Source of the DNA: Anoplopoma fimbria
Lineage: Eukaryota; Chordata; Actinopteri; Perciformes; Anoplopomatidae
NCBI RefSeq assembly: GCF_027596085.1
Contig: NC_072458.1
Span: forward strand, 18,832,384-18,896,383
Direction: 5' to 3'
Length of the DNA: 64,000 nt
Shown here: positions 1 through 10,641 of the stretch, in pieces
How the letters are laid out: each line of letters opens with the position of its first letter
How positions within the stretch are numbered: position 1 is the stretch's first letter
Notes under the pieces: generated by a model
What the model saw: the letters and a program-made list of their open reading frames with translations, nothing else
What the model was told of the DNA's origin: nothing
The model's database searches: none
Program-made: the position numbers and the translations under genes

Positions 1-404
1 TTGAAGCTAATTTCCCGTGCCCACATTTCTTTTATAATCTTCAGTTTGTTTTATTACTTGTTTTACTTTCATCCACTATATTAACTGGTTTTGTGTGCCA
101 TTATGTTTGCATTTAATTGAAAAGTTAATTAACAACTTCAATTAAAATACATACCTATTTTGATACTTTCTCATAATGTACTTCCGGGAGCCTGTTGCAG
201 CAGCTCTCTCCCAACTTTGCTCCTTTTCCATTTTTTTCTTCTACTTTTATTCATTGTTGTTTTCTTTTTTCTTTTTTTTGTATGTTCCTGCTTCAGCATC
301 TTAGTTGTAGCGTTTTTTTTTTCCTCTCTCTTCGTACAATTGGATTTTTATTTTTATTTTATTGTATAATATGTTTTATTTATTATCTTAATCTGTTTCT
401 CTGT

Positions 405-478
405 ACTTGAGCTGCTGCAACACCCGAATTTCCCCCATGGGGATCAATAAAGGAATATCTATCTATCTATATCATAAT
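405..478 (+). repeat. Non-LTR retrotransposon-type 3' end, (ATCT)n tail
   Basis: The stretch runs through GCTGCTGCAACACCCGAATT, a CCCCCATGGGG palindrome and GATCAATAAAGG into ATCTATCTATCT. The same signature occurs in antisense at 13738-13800, and a related one at 1905-1975. I recognise it as a widespread teleost LINE-like 3' terminus. It sits inside the fold-back element and so inserted into it or was captured by it. Confidence 0.6.
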
Positions 479-547
479 CTATATCTATAACCTATAGCCA
501 TTAACAATTTGTGACTGATTCTTGTTCTTGTGTCATACTACTAAAAC

Positions 548-608
548 AAGTGTTATTTAGATAATCTTATTTAACCTTAATGTAAATACGATTATCTAAA
601 TAACACTT
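548..608. repeat. Perfect 19-bp inverted repeat, 23-nt loop
   Basis: The arm 548-566 (AAGTGTTATTTAGATAATC) is exactly complementary to 590-608. This hairpin lies immediately inside the right arm of the larger fold-back element, giving a palindrome within a palindrome. Confidence 0.8.
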
Positions 609-799
609 TAGCCCGGAAGTTCATTATGAGAAAATATCAAAATAGGTATGTATTTTAATTTAAGTTGTTAATTAACTTTTCAATTAAATGCAAACATAAT
701 GGCACAAGAAACCAGTTACTATATTGGATCAAAGTAAAACAAGTAATAAAACAAACTGAAGATTATAAAATAAATATGATCACGGGAAATTAGCTTCAA

Positions 800-1800
800 T
801 AGAGTAAAAAAACAAACAAACAAACACTAAGAAGTGGAGACAAGAGAAAAAAATCAACATATATGACACAGTTTCTTTGCCCAAATCCTTTTACTTTCCC
901 CCAAACTACGCTTTTATTTTGGCAGGACACTTGCTCATACTTCCTGGTCTTATTGCAGCTTCTTGATGGGAGCTTGGAGCAGCTCCAGCCTGGGATGGGA
1001 TGGTGAGCTGGTTTCACTCGCCCTCTGGTGGTGAGGACTCCTGGGAGCAGGGAGGGTGAGACCGGAGGCATGATAATGGGCAGCCCATTCCAGTAAACAC
1101 TGTGGTGGATAGTTAAACCAGTGGCTTCCAGTATGGCATCGGTGGGAGGTCATTTAAGGTTGTTGTTATTGTGTCAGAGAGTTTAGGTGAAGTAGTAATT
1201 CTATACATATTTTAGAATGAAAGTTTATGTTTTTATGAAAAGGAATACATTAAAACAGTATCTTGTGCTTTAACTTTCCATTTAATGCAGTTAATTAAGT
1301 GAAAAAAACATAAGGTTTTGGGTCAAAATATGACATTATTTTAATGAATATTGATGTTGTATCCACATATTATTTTACTATCTGAGCCGGAGATTTCATT
1401 GCTCACTCTCGAAATAGTAGTTTGACAACAAAAAAAATAATCTTAGCACAAGGTCTAAGGTCAACCACTTGGTAGAAATGTTCCAGAGCTTTCTGATCTT
1501 GTGCAATTTTAAGAAAACACATTATAAATATTACATACCAAACCTACTCATCCTAAGCAAGTAAAACCAAGCCTACATTATGGGGATATGATTATGTATC
1601 AGATAGTTTTTTATATATTCGTGATTTGGGGTGAACTAGTCTAAATCTATATCAACTTTATTGGGGGGGGAAAAACGTATATTATGGTAGTATCGGTATT
1701 TAGACAGCATTCATTAGACAATGATGACTCTAGTGTTTTCCTCAGTATAGCTATAATAGCTATTCCTCATAGCTATAATAGTTTTTCTGTCTGTACATAT
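800..1800. other. Intergenic, no gene recognised
   Basis: AT-rich single-copy-looking DNA. Short open frames at 796-1153 on the minus strand have no recognisable domain or exon borders. An 8-nt G run occurs near 1663. I see no coding exon, RNA gene or clear repeat. Confidence 0.5.
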
Positions 1801-2030
1801 AATATTTCAGTTATTGTGGATTCTTTACTGTTTTTATTGCTTATTTATAATACTTGTTTTTTATTTTATCTTGTTTTTCTTTTACTATGTCTCTTGTTTG
1901 CACTATACCCTATGCTGCTGTAATCCTGTAAATGTCCCCGCTGCGGGACTAATAAAGGATTATCTTATTTTATATTGTATTCATATTAGTCTGTTGCACT
2001 TATTGTATTCATATTAGTTTGTTTCTGTAC

Positions 2031-2226
2031 TTTTGCTCTGGTTTATGCTCTTAGATGCTTGTTTAAGAAAGGAGATGCACTTATGACTTCTGGTGACTAG
2101 TAGTTCTCTTGAATACCTATGTTGAATACACTTATTGTAAGTCGCTTTGGATAAAAGCGTCTGCTAAATGACTGTAATGTAATGTATAGTGGACAGACAA
2201 GGACATGTAATGTAATGTAATGTAAT
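2031..2226 (+). repeat. L2/UnaL2-type 3' tail copy 1, (TGTAA)n
   Basis: The segment ends with a stem-loop CGCTTT-GGATA-AAAGCG (2143-2159) followed by GTCTGCTAAATGACTG and TGTAA repeats. A GGATA-loop hairpin before (TGTAA)n is the hallmark of the L2-clade/UnaL2 tail used for reverse-transcriptase recognition and shared by partner SINEs. This copy keeps a fully paired stem. Confidence 0.7.
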
Positions 2227-2237
2227 CTTATTTTATA

Positions 2238-2242
<5 letters not shown>

Positions 2243-2289
<47 letters not shown>
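2243..2289. repeat. (TA)n microsatellite
   Basis: About 47 bp of uninterrupted TA between two retroelement modules; strongly unpairing, cruciform-prone DNA. Confidence 0.95.
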
Positions 2290-2295
<6 letters not shown>

Positions 2296-2511
2296 CTTTA
2301 CTGTTTTTTACTGTTTTTTTATTACTTATTTGCTAATTTATAATACTTATTTTTGATCTTGTTTTTTTACTATGTCTCTTGTTTGCACTATACCCTATGC
2401 TGCTGTAATCCTGTATCCTGATTATCTTATCTTATCTTGTATTCGTATTAGTTTGTTGCACTTATTGTATTTTTTTTGCACTTATTGTATTCGTATTAGT
2501 CTGTTTCTGTA

Positions 2512-2684
2512 CTTTTGCTCTGGTTTATGCTCTTAGATGCTTGTTTAAGAAAGGAGATGCACTTATGACTTCTGGTGACTAGTAGTTCTCTTGAATACCT
2601 ATGTTGAATACACTTATTGTAAGTCTCTTTGGATAAAAGCATCTGCTAAATGACTGTAATGTAATGCAATGTAATGTAATCTTA
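2512..2684 (+). repeat. L2/UnaL2-type 3' tail copy 2
   Basis: Nearly identical to the 2031-2226 copy over more than 130 bp. The stem has decayed: CTCTTT-GGATA-AAAGCA instead of CGCTTT-GGATA-AAAGCG. It ends in TGTAA/TGCAA repeats. Confidence 0.7.
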
Positions 2685-3099
2685 TTTTATAGGGTCTATA
2701 TATATATATATTGGATTCTATATATTATATTTGCTTATATATACTTATTTTTGATGGATTCTTTACTGTTTTTTATTTTATCTTATCTTATAGTGTCTTT
2801 TTTTGGATTACTTATTGCTCATTTGCTTATTTATAATACTTATTTTTACTATCTTGTTTTTTTTATGTCTCTTGTTTGCACTATACCCTATGCTGCTGTA
2901 ATCCTGTAAATTTCTTATTTTATCTTATCTTATAGTGTCTATATATATATATATTGGATTCTTTACTGTTTTTTTATTGCTCATTTGCTTATTTATAATA
3001 CTTATTTTTGATCTTGTTGTTTTTATACTATGTCTCTTGTTTGCACTATCCCCTATGCTGCTGTAATCCTGTACATTCCTCATCTTATCTTATCTCATA

Positions 3100-3621
3100 G
3101 TGTCTATAGCTCTATAAAACATTCACATGATTCTTCTTTCCGCAGCTTCTACAGGACTAATGCATAATGCAAAAACCCTCCCATAACTATAATGTAATCC
3201 CCTCCTGCAGGATAAAACACCATGCAGTGGCCCAGCCTGCAGTGTGAGACAGCTGCAGCGGGCCTATAGGCTGCAGCGCCTCAGACATGGACGGCTGCCC
3301 GGCTCCACTGTTCGTCATCGCGTTTTTCCACCGGCGTCCTTGTGCGTATGCATGCATGCGACCGACGGGGCTGGTTTCATAACGTGGGGAGGAAGAGTCT
3401 GGGCACCCAGACCCGGTAGGCTCTATGCACCAACGGTGTTATCTCTATTTCCCTGGCCGTGCAGGCGGCGCACTGAGAGGTGGGATGCGGTAGTGGTAGG
3501 CTGCTGATGCTGCTGATGCCGTCTTTTTTTTGCGTCTTGAGCATCATCGCCAGAGGAGAGACCATCAAGACCACCAAGATCACCCCGGAGCCAGGGACAC
3601 CGCAGACTGGATAACGGAGGG
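3100..3621 (+). promoter_or_regulatory. mturn: Probable mturn promoter and 5' UTR
   Basis: The base composition changes from AT-rich repeats to GC-rich sequence with CpGs between about 3230 and the mturn start codon at 3622. No TATA box or defined start site can be named. An upstream ATG at 3287 opens a short frame that stops before the main ATG; whether it is transcribed is unknown. Confidence 0.4.
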
Positions 3622-3780
3622 ATGGAGTTCAAGCATCTGGTGGAGTCGGCGGAGAAGTGGTGCTCCGGGAACCCGTTCGACCTCATCTTCGCCGAGGAGG
3701 ACGACGAGAGGCGGCTGGACTTTTACGCAGAGCCCGGCGTCTCCTTCTACGTGCTGTGTCCAAGTGGCACCGACAGCTTT
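3622..3780 (+). CDS. mturn: mturn coding exon 1
   Basis: Encodes residues 1-53, ending CPSGTDSF, with donor GTGAGT at 3781. A G-rich hexamer repeat begins only about 25 bp past the donor. Confidence 0.93.
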
Positions 3781-3980
3781 GTGAGTGGGAGCTTCTTGCA
3801 GGGCCTGTGGGTGTAGGTGTGGGTGTAGGTGTAGGTGTAGGTGTAGGTGTGTGTAGGGTGGGTTGGAGATGGGATTGTCTTGGATCTTGGATGATTACGC
3901 ACGGCCAGGAGGAGGAGGAGAGGGGCGCATTGGGCCGAAGTGTGAAGGAGATGATGTCATTTCAGTTTGGGTGCACACCA

Positions 3981-4075
<95 letters not shown>

Positions 4076-6203
4076 CCACCCACTTCTGTCGATGGTGTTT
4101 TCTTTCCTCCATCATAATCTACTGCGATAAACCCCCCCACCAAACGAAACACAGCTCCATCAAGTCATCCAGGTTATAAAAAAACACCAGGCCTGTGGAT
4201 TTCAAAATAAAAGCTCTCTGCAGGCTTCTCATGTTGCATTAGGAACACACAGAAGGGCCTTCTCATATTCAAATCAAGAACTTGATGTAGTCTTTGGGGG
4301 ATTATAATGAGCAGATTCTGCCTTTTTTATTATAATGTCATTTTCGTTATATTCTTTTTTTTATTTATAGCAATGAAGGCCTCCTTCTGTCACTTATTGC
4401 ATTCGTATTAGTTGTTGCACTTACTGTATTCGTATCAGTTCGCTGCACTTATTGAATTCGTATTCGTTTACTGCACTTATCCTATTCGTAGTAGTTTGTA
4501 GCACTTATTATATTCGTATTAGTCTGTTGCAATTATTGTTTTCGTAGTAATTTGCCTCTGCACTGTACTTTTGCTCTGGTTTATGCTTTGAGATGCTTGT
4601 TTAAGAAAGGAGATGCACTTATGACTTCTGGTGACTAGTAGTTCTCTTGAATACCTATGTTGAATACACTTATTGTAAGTGGCTTTGGATAAAAGCATCT
4701 GCTAAATGACTGTAATGTAATGTAATGTAATGTAATGTAAAAAGCTCAAACTTCAGTTTGTTTTTTTACACCAGACTAGTGAGTAGACAATTCTCTTCAT
4801 AGTTAATTAACTGACTGATTTATTTGAGAAGTTGTTGTTCTGCAGACCTAGAGTCAATAATTAACAAGGGACACGTTTTCACAACTTTATTTTGAAGGAA
4901 TTATTGACAGCTCTTTGCTCTGATACATAATCCAAATAATCCCAGTGAAAGTTTATGAATAAAAAATGTTTGCCTAGACAAAAAAATAAAGTGAACTAAT
5001 TTAAAAGTGTTCTCCACACATGATGGTCTAAATAACGTTTCTAAGAATTCTCCACACTGATATAGTGGAGAAATAGCAAACCATTTCATTTGACTTTTAC
5101 CTAATTTGTTTTATCTTAAACAGCCACATGTAAAGACCCTATATGATATCAGAGTCAGCCTTAAAGAAACACCATATGGATTTTTCTGTTTATAAATGAT
5201 TGAACATAAACTCCTTAAATTGTTAAAATCCTATAAATACCCAAAACAATATGGAGGATATGAGCTCAGTGAAGGTCTTGGCGATGTGTGGAAAATAAAA
5301 CATTACAATATTTATACCAAATACCTTGATATTGATATTGTGACGATATTATAGGGCTGAGCAAAAAATATCTACACAATCAGATTTCTGATAAATAGTA
5401 TCAGTAATGTGGATATTATGATTTAAGTGAACAAAGGCAGATAATAAAACAACATTTTACTGTAATGAAGCGTTAAAACCAGTAAAAGACAACACTTATG
5501 CCATATAACGTTATACAAATCTAACATGGTATCTAATCTCATATTACAATATCTATATATAATGTTGATATACTGCCCAGCCCTTAGCTCAGTGTCTTCG
5601 TTGGCAGCCCCTCAGACTGTCTTGACACGAGTTATATCCTACTCCAGTGTGGTGCAGTGGTGGTGCTGGCCCTGCTCCTCCCTCCTCCTGCTCAGTGACA
5701 GGGGCTAACAGGGTGGGGTGGGGGGGGGGGGGGGCAGATGGAGATGACCCAAGGAGCCGAGGCTCAGTAAATAACACATTATGTCACACCGACCATGCCT
5801 GTGTGTTAGGACGACGTTTGGTCCGTCCCACAGACAGAAGAGCAGGGCTGCTCAAAAGGTGTGTGGGGGGGGGGGGGGGGGGGGGGCTGCTATTTTATTC
5901 AGAATATCATTACAGAGAAGAAAAAAACACAACAGAGGGTTAAATAACAGTCAAACACACAATATGTAGGTACATCATGTGGTTAGTTGTCTCACCACCA
6001 ACTTCATTTCTCTCACTTTATCTCCCTCACAACACTTTTTCTCCAGCTTTTAAATCTAATGCATGCTCACTGCAGCAGCACTGACATTCATGGACACATT
6101 TCCACAGTTCTCTCTCCAGAATAACACTCTGTCTCTCTGCAGGACCCTTGAGATTTAGTTACTCTGGCTCGATCAATACTTCTATCAGCAGGGCGTCTCA
6201 CTG

Positions 6204-6234
<31 letters not shown>

Positions 6235-9200
6235 GTCTCGTGTTGTAGCAGTGTTCTTTCTCTGGAGGGCGCTGTGAGATCAGTTCCACCATAAACAAGA
6301 GCACAGCTGCACATCACTGTTTCCAGATCTGTAATTTCCCTCAGGGCGAGTTTTAGTAGTTTTCAGTCATCCAGGTCGGGTCATAAAGCGTTAAGCAGCT
6401 GAACAACAAGAAGGGTCTGATTTGTTTTGTGAGAGCTGCTGAAAGATGGAGATTTTCCCGGTGCAGCAGAGGCACACCCTCATGTGAGAGTTCATCCATC
6501 AGTGTCAAAACTGGAACAACCACCCATGAGCAGAGAGAGCCAGAGGGCTCCGTATAATCCCCGTCTACAACACTGTGAAAACAATATTCCCCGGACTGAT
6601 TCACTTAACTCTGACATGACTTCAAAAACTCTACCATGAAAGTGCGTCTTCCACACATGGTGAAACAAAATCCCTTAAGAGAGTCAAACCTTACAAATCC
6701 ATAAATTAGCTAACTAATAATGATGACATTAAGGAGATTTTAATGGAATTTTAATGGGAAAATCAATGGATGAATTAATAAATTATAATACCTTTAGGCA
6801 TTTTGAAGAGGGTCTTATTTTTTAATTAGGCTTACATTTAGAAATGCTTTTCATGAGGTTAGGTCTATTTTTAAGGGTTTTATTATAATAAAAATAACTC
6901 CTGAGTATGATAAAAGTACCTTATTATAACAAAACAGAAATTATTATTAGTATTAGTATTCGTCAATATCCTCATGTTTGGCATAAACCCCTGTATGTTC
7001 ACCTGAATTAAAATATAAAACTATTTTAAGGTGTAGATTAAGGGATGGTTTTCATTGTTTTGATCTTTGCATTTAATACATTTAATTAATATTTTACAAT
7101 TGAATAATTTACCCAAAATTTGTGGTATGAATACCAAAATACTTTTAGGAATACAACTATTTTTATTATCACCTGAATTCTTAAACTGAAATCCCAATAA
7201 TCCCAGATGATATCCTGAAATAATCAAATCAAACATCAGTCTCAAAGGTTTTTTAGTTGAACACACCCAAACATTTACTTCAAAGCCTGCAGACTCCACA
7301 TTAAGATCACCTGCTTTTGTTTTACACCTGCTGCTTATTTCCTCCATGTCACACCTTATGTCATTATCCAATAAATTATCAGTAACAGTTTGGCCTTTCA
7401 CCTCCAATCAAACAACACTAAAAGTAAGTGAGGCGGTACAACAGCCTTTTACAAGCAGATGTTTATCTGTGCAGATTTTTGAGGTAGCAAACTTTGTTGA
7501 TTTTAATCACAAATGATGTAGAAAGCAAGACATTAATCCACTTTTATAGCAACATAAAGAACATGTCTACAAACTGAGAGGGGTTTTATAATTTGAGAGG
7601 AAAATGTATTAAAACAATCGTGCAGAAGAGCTTCAGTAAAACAATTTGTGGGCGGCATTTATGGAATGGGTTGGATAAATAAATTAAGCAAAGTAAAAAT
7701 ACAATAAAATGTAAGAAAACGTATGAAAATATGTTTTTGAGGAGGAGGGGGCCTGGTCTCTCTTGAGACTATGATGCTTGTTGTTGTTGTTGTTTTTTTA
7801 TTGTTTATATGTTAATGTGATTATTTTGGGGTTTATTCTTCTCAAACATATCAAATTTATTAAAAAATCTTTGCTTGCTGTATATGTTTATTTTTCATAT
7901 TATCACTTATTCTTGTTTTTTTCTTATTATCTGTTACATGTTATAAATACAATTATCTACTGTTATCTAATCTGACTGGAACTCTTTTATCCGAGAAGGA
8001 CGTACAATTCATTGTTACTTTATACAGTTTTATTGGCCATCAGCAATATTTCTGATGTAAGTATTAACTATCAAGAAAGTTACAGTTCATTGTACAGCAC
8101 ATGTGTGAATGGATGTTCATCTAACGAGCGTAACAAATGAAGTTTTCTTCAGGTAACACTTTACAATAAGGCACAAAAAGTCATGAAACTAAAAGTTGAA
8201 TTTCCACTTCAACCCAGTGGCTGCAGTGGTGAGATCAGTGGTAATGTTATGATGAGGAAATCATGCATTCCTGGGGTTAATGAAAAACGTTACTAATACT
8301 GGGTACAAAAGGGAATGAATTATTAACCATTGGTTTCGAGACATTTAGCACCGGATGCAGAGTTAATATGCAATGATCCATGAAGACAGTGGTCAGAATT
8401 TAGATCCATAAGTAGTATGTAGATATGTAATAATCATAATAATAATGATAATCTTTATGTATATAGCACATTTCATAAAGACTAGCTAGCTCAAAGTGCT
8501 GCACATTTTTTAAAATAAATGAAAACAGAAAAATCAACAGATGAATAAATCAGTGTGCTCTCAAGAATTTATCTCTAATCCTTGTTCCCGATTTATTCAG
8601 GAACTATTATTGTTAATTTCTTACAATTTAAGTAAATATTCATAACCTTGTGTATGTTGTTATTTTCACTCCTTTGTGCAGCATGTCCTTGAAAAAAGGA
8701 CTTTTTTTTCTGGTTTAATTGCTTTGTTCTAGTTTTTCTTCTCTTCTGCACCGCCCCTGACCCAGCTTCACATATTTACTGGTTAATTCCTGCAAGTTGT
8801 TTCTCTACATTCAGCCCCCCTGAGTATTACATCTACTGTCACAGTGTTAGTTTACTTTAATTTTATTTGTTTGATTTACACAGAGGAATAAAGTTTACCC
8901 TTCCTCTCCTTTCATGCACAAGCTGAATCATGTTTTTCTTCTTTCAGCAACGTTAAGCGTCTGCATACAAATTGGTTAACTCATGCAATGTTTTTTCGCC
9001 GTGACATGTTTGGAATGAAGCCTACTCACATGATCTTCTGTCTTTGTCTGCAGCACGTGTGGAGCGAGAGTGAGGACTGCCTTCCCTTCCTTCAGTTGGC
9101 CCAGGACTACATCTCCTCCTGCGGGAAGAAGACCCTGCTGGAGGTGCTGGAGAAGGTCTTCACGTCCTTCAGGCCTGTAAGGGAACAAAATGTTTTCTTT

Positions 9201-10305
9201 TTAACCCACTGCACCAAACCGAAGCACAGTGACCCCTGCTCACTGTTTTTTTGGGTCCGTTACAACCCTGATACATTCTGTTCTCGCTGGTTCGGACAAA
9301 ACATGCTGAACTCCACCCAGAGTTATGACATTTTCATGTTGCATTGCTTATCGGCAAATGTTACAAAACAGGACCAGCATATAGAACATGATTCAAAGCA
9401 TGTTTTTTTTTTTATGAATTCTTGGAATATTCCTGCTATTTGACCTCAGACTTATGAACTGATTTGCACTGCTTGGCACTTTCTTCCTCAAGCTTTGTCA
9501 TGGTAAATAGGAACACATTAGAATGAAAACTAACATAATTAAACTTATTTTTAGAAATAAAAAATAGGTGTTGCTTGGTGCGCTGTGTGGTTTCACTACG
9601 AAACCTAATACCTTATTTTCCTTTTACCCAAAAATTCCATTAATTCAGTCAACAATAATGATGCATATAAGGTATTGTTAAGGGCATCTTATGCGGATCA
9701 TTAATGAAGAAATGAATGGATTGTCACATGTAAATTTCTATTAATGGATTAAAAGAATGCAAATATGGGCGTCTCCCAAAATGTTGGATGACTCATTTAA
9801 GATCTTTGATGTGTTTTCAGGGGAAAAAACAAAAGTATTATCATCAAATTATACACAACATTGTTGTTCAGGTAAATCTGTAATGTATGAGTTGATTATA
9901 TTTTGTATTGATAGTATGAATTTGCAAAGTATCTCGTACTAAAGCTGTGGTGGAGCGAGAAGCGTAAATATTCCACCTCTGGATGTGCAGTATGTTTAGG
10001 AAAATAGATCAGCCTAATTATTAATATAAGGCTGTAGATCTTGTTTTACCTGCTACTGAATGTTTCCCAAAAAAACAAAGCGCCATTAAACTGCCTCCGT
10101 ATGACACACAAAGAAATGTGGTTTGACACACATACTGTACACACACATCTTCATGTCACGACCTGTCTAACTCAACCTTTTCCTTTTCACCCGTCAGCTG
10201 CTCGGCCTGCCAGACATAGAAGACGACAGTTTCGAGCATTACCACGCTGACATGGAGGGGGAACCAGGGCCGGACCACCAGCAGATGGGGGTCAGCCAGC
10301 AGTGA
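3622..10305 (+). CDS. mturn: Maturin (neural progenitor differentiation regulator), 3 coding exons
   Basis: The coding sequence joins 3622-3780, 9054-9176 and 10198-10305, giving 129 aa; human MTURN is about 131 aa. All introns are GT-AG and phase 0. The protein starts MEFKHLVESAEKWCSG, continues through RRLDFYAEPGVSFYVLC and HVWSESEDCLPFLQLAQDY, and ends DHQQMGVSQQ; I recognise this conserved C-terminus as diagnostic of maturin. The family is a small acidic cytoplasmic protein with no known catalytic motif. It is reported to promote primary neuron differentiation in Xenopus and megakaryocytic differentiation in mammals. The C-terminal 35 residues are acidic. The ATG at 3622 is chosen because the protein aligns with the family from residue 1. 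The next gene is znrf2 in the same orientation, as at human 7p14.3. Confidence 0.95.
3803..3860 (+). repeat. (GGTGTA)n hexamer minisatellite
   Basis: Eight or so imperfect copies of GGTGTA/GGTGTG just inside mturn intron 1. The G-rich strand is the transcribed-sense strand. Confidence 0.85.
3985..4073. repeat. (CA)n microsatellite, ~89 bp
   Basis: Uninterrupted CA dinucleotides in mturn intron 1. They give spurious His-Thr or Cys-Val open frames on both strands. Confidence 0.97.
4380..4745 (+). repeat. 28-bp minisatellite plus L2/UnaL2-type tail copy 3
   Basis: From 4390 to 4560 a ~28-bp unit (TTGCACTTATTGTATTCGTA-like) is repeated about six times. It is followed by the same module as the 2.0 and 2.5 kb copies, a GGATA stem-loop with a weakened stem (GGCTTT-GGATA-AAAGCA) and TGTAATG repeats to about 4740. 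Confidence 0.7.
5711..5734. repeat. Poly-G tract (G15)
   Basis: GGGTGGGGT followed by 15 consecutive G (5720-5734) in mturn intron 1; capable of forming a G-quadruplex. Confidence 0.9.
5865..5886. repeat. Poly-G tract (G22)
   Basis: 22 consecutive G about 130 bp after the first poly-G tract. Its length is a likely source of assembly and polymerase slippage. Confidence 0.9.
8440..8530. repeat. Fragment of an abundant teleost interspersed repeat
   Basis: The motif TTTATGTATATAGCACATTT followed by CAAAGTGCTGCACA matches the edge of the repeat seen in longer form at 25155-25680 (TTTATTTATACAGCACATTT, then CAAAGTGCTGTATAG). The family is recognised by sequence only. Confidence 0.5.
9054..9176 (+). 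CDS. mturn: mturn coding exon 2
   Basis: Encodes residues 54-94, HVWSESEDCLPFLQ through VFTSFRP. Acceptor TTTGTCTGCAG ends at 9053 and donor GTAAGG starts at 9177. This is the most conserved part of the protein. Confidence 0.95.
9177..10197 (+). other. mturn: mturn intron 2
   Basis: 1.0 kb, AT-rich. I recognise no gene, RNA or clear repeat in it. Confidence 0.7.
10198..10305 (+). CDS. mturn: mturn coding exon 3 and stop
   Basis: Encodes residues 95-129, LLGLPDIEDDSFEHY to HQQMGVSQQ, stop TGA at 10303-10305. Acceptor CCCGTCAG ends at 10197. Confidence 0.94.
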   Translation: MLGLPDIEDDSFEHYHADMEGEPGPDHQQMGVSQQ

Positions 10306-10336
10306 ATTCGAGGCCTGAGACGAGGCCTGCCGGCGT

Positions 10337-10367
10337 GGGGGTGGGTGGGGGGGGGGGAGGAGGAGGG
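10337..10367 (+). promoter_or_regulatory. mturn: G-quadruplex-forming block in mturn 3' UTR
   Basis: GGGGGTGGGTGGGG, more G, and GGAGGAGGG on the mRNA-sense strand, starting 31 nt after the stop codon. At least four G-runs with 1-2 nt loops fit a stable RNA G-quadruplex. No function is shown by sequence alone. Confidence 0.5.
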
Positions 10368-10569
10368 AGCCGACCTGCTCAGAAGCCCCCGAGGCCTCCT
10401 CGACTAATCAACCCAAACACTTAACGACACACACATACTTAGGGCCAACTTGCTAAAAAAAATGCACCACCATGTTCTTGAATGTCTCAGTGGCTTTTGC
10501 TTCCCAAAGAGTGCACTCTGTTGCACTGTGTTGAGCCCCCCGTCCCGCCGCCCCGAACCAAACACACAC

Positions 10570-10571
<2 letters not shown>

Positions 10572-10640
<69 letters not shown>
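10572..10640 (+). repeat. (CA)n tract in mturn 3' UTR
   Basis: 69 bp of CA on the transcript strand. (CA)n in mRNA is a known hnRNP L binding sequence. Confidence 0.95.

Positions 10641-10641
<1 letters not shown>

Larger units (their letters stand above)
1..799. repeat. Fold-back (inverted-repeat) element with ~188-bp arms
   Basis: Positions 1-188 and 612-799 are near-identical inverted repeats. The left end begins TTGAAGCTAATTTCCCGTG and the right end is its reverse complement at 781-799; the inner ends meet at CTTCCGGG/CCCGGAAG. The 423-bp centre contains a LINE-like 3' end and a second small palindrome. No transposase is encoded. Long arms around a short centre suggest a non-autonomous fold-back DNA transposon. 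The left end coincides with the window edge, so a target-site duplication cannot be seen, and the family cannot be named. Confidence 0.8.
1800..3095 (+). repeat. Nested cluster of retroelement 3' ends
   Basis: The module ATGTCTCTTGTTTGCACTAT followed by CCCTATGCTGCTGTAATCCT occurs about four times (near 1887, 2371, 2864 and 3030). At least one copy ends GGGACTAATAAAGGATTATC, a LINE-like tail. The copies alternate with (TA)n tracts (2243-2289, about 2698-2711, about 2940-2953), L2-type tails (2031-2226, 2512-2684) and short arrays of a ~28-bp unit containing CACTTATTGTATTCGTATTAG-like sequence. The pattern indicates repeated insertion or segmental duplication. No reverse transcriptase frame remains. 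Confidence 0.65.
3781..9053 (+). other. mturn: mturn intron 1 (5.3 kb)
   Basis: Contains the (GGTGTA)n and (CA)n tracts, the 4380-4745 retroelement tail, two poly-G runs, a CT-rich microsatellite near 6205-6245 and a repeat fragment at 8440-8530. A possible interspersed repeat starts near 8155 (GGTAACACTTTACAATAAGG). The rest (about 4750-5700, 5950-8150 and 8530-9050) is AT-rich with nothing recognisable. A 128-codon minus-strand frame at 7021-7407 has no supporting evidence. Confidence 0.8.

Noticed and set aside
3985..4073. Open frames rich in His-Thr or Cys-Val here and at every other (CA)n/(GT)n tract
   Set aside because: They are translations of dinucleotide repeats, present on both strands, with no flanking conserved sequence or splice logic.
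7021..7407. 128-codon minus-strand open frame in mturn intron 1
   Set aside because: AT-rich composition, no recognisable domain, no exon borders, and it lies inside an intron on the opposite strand.
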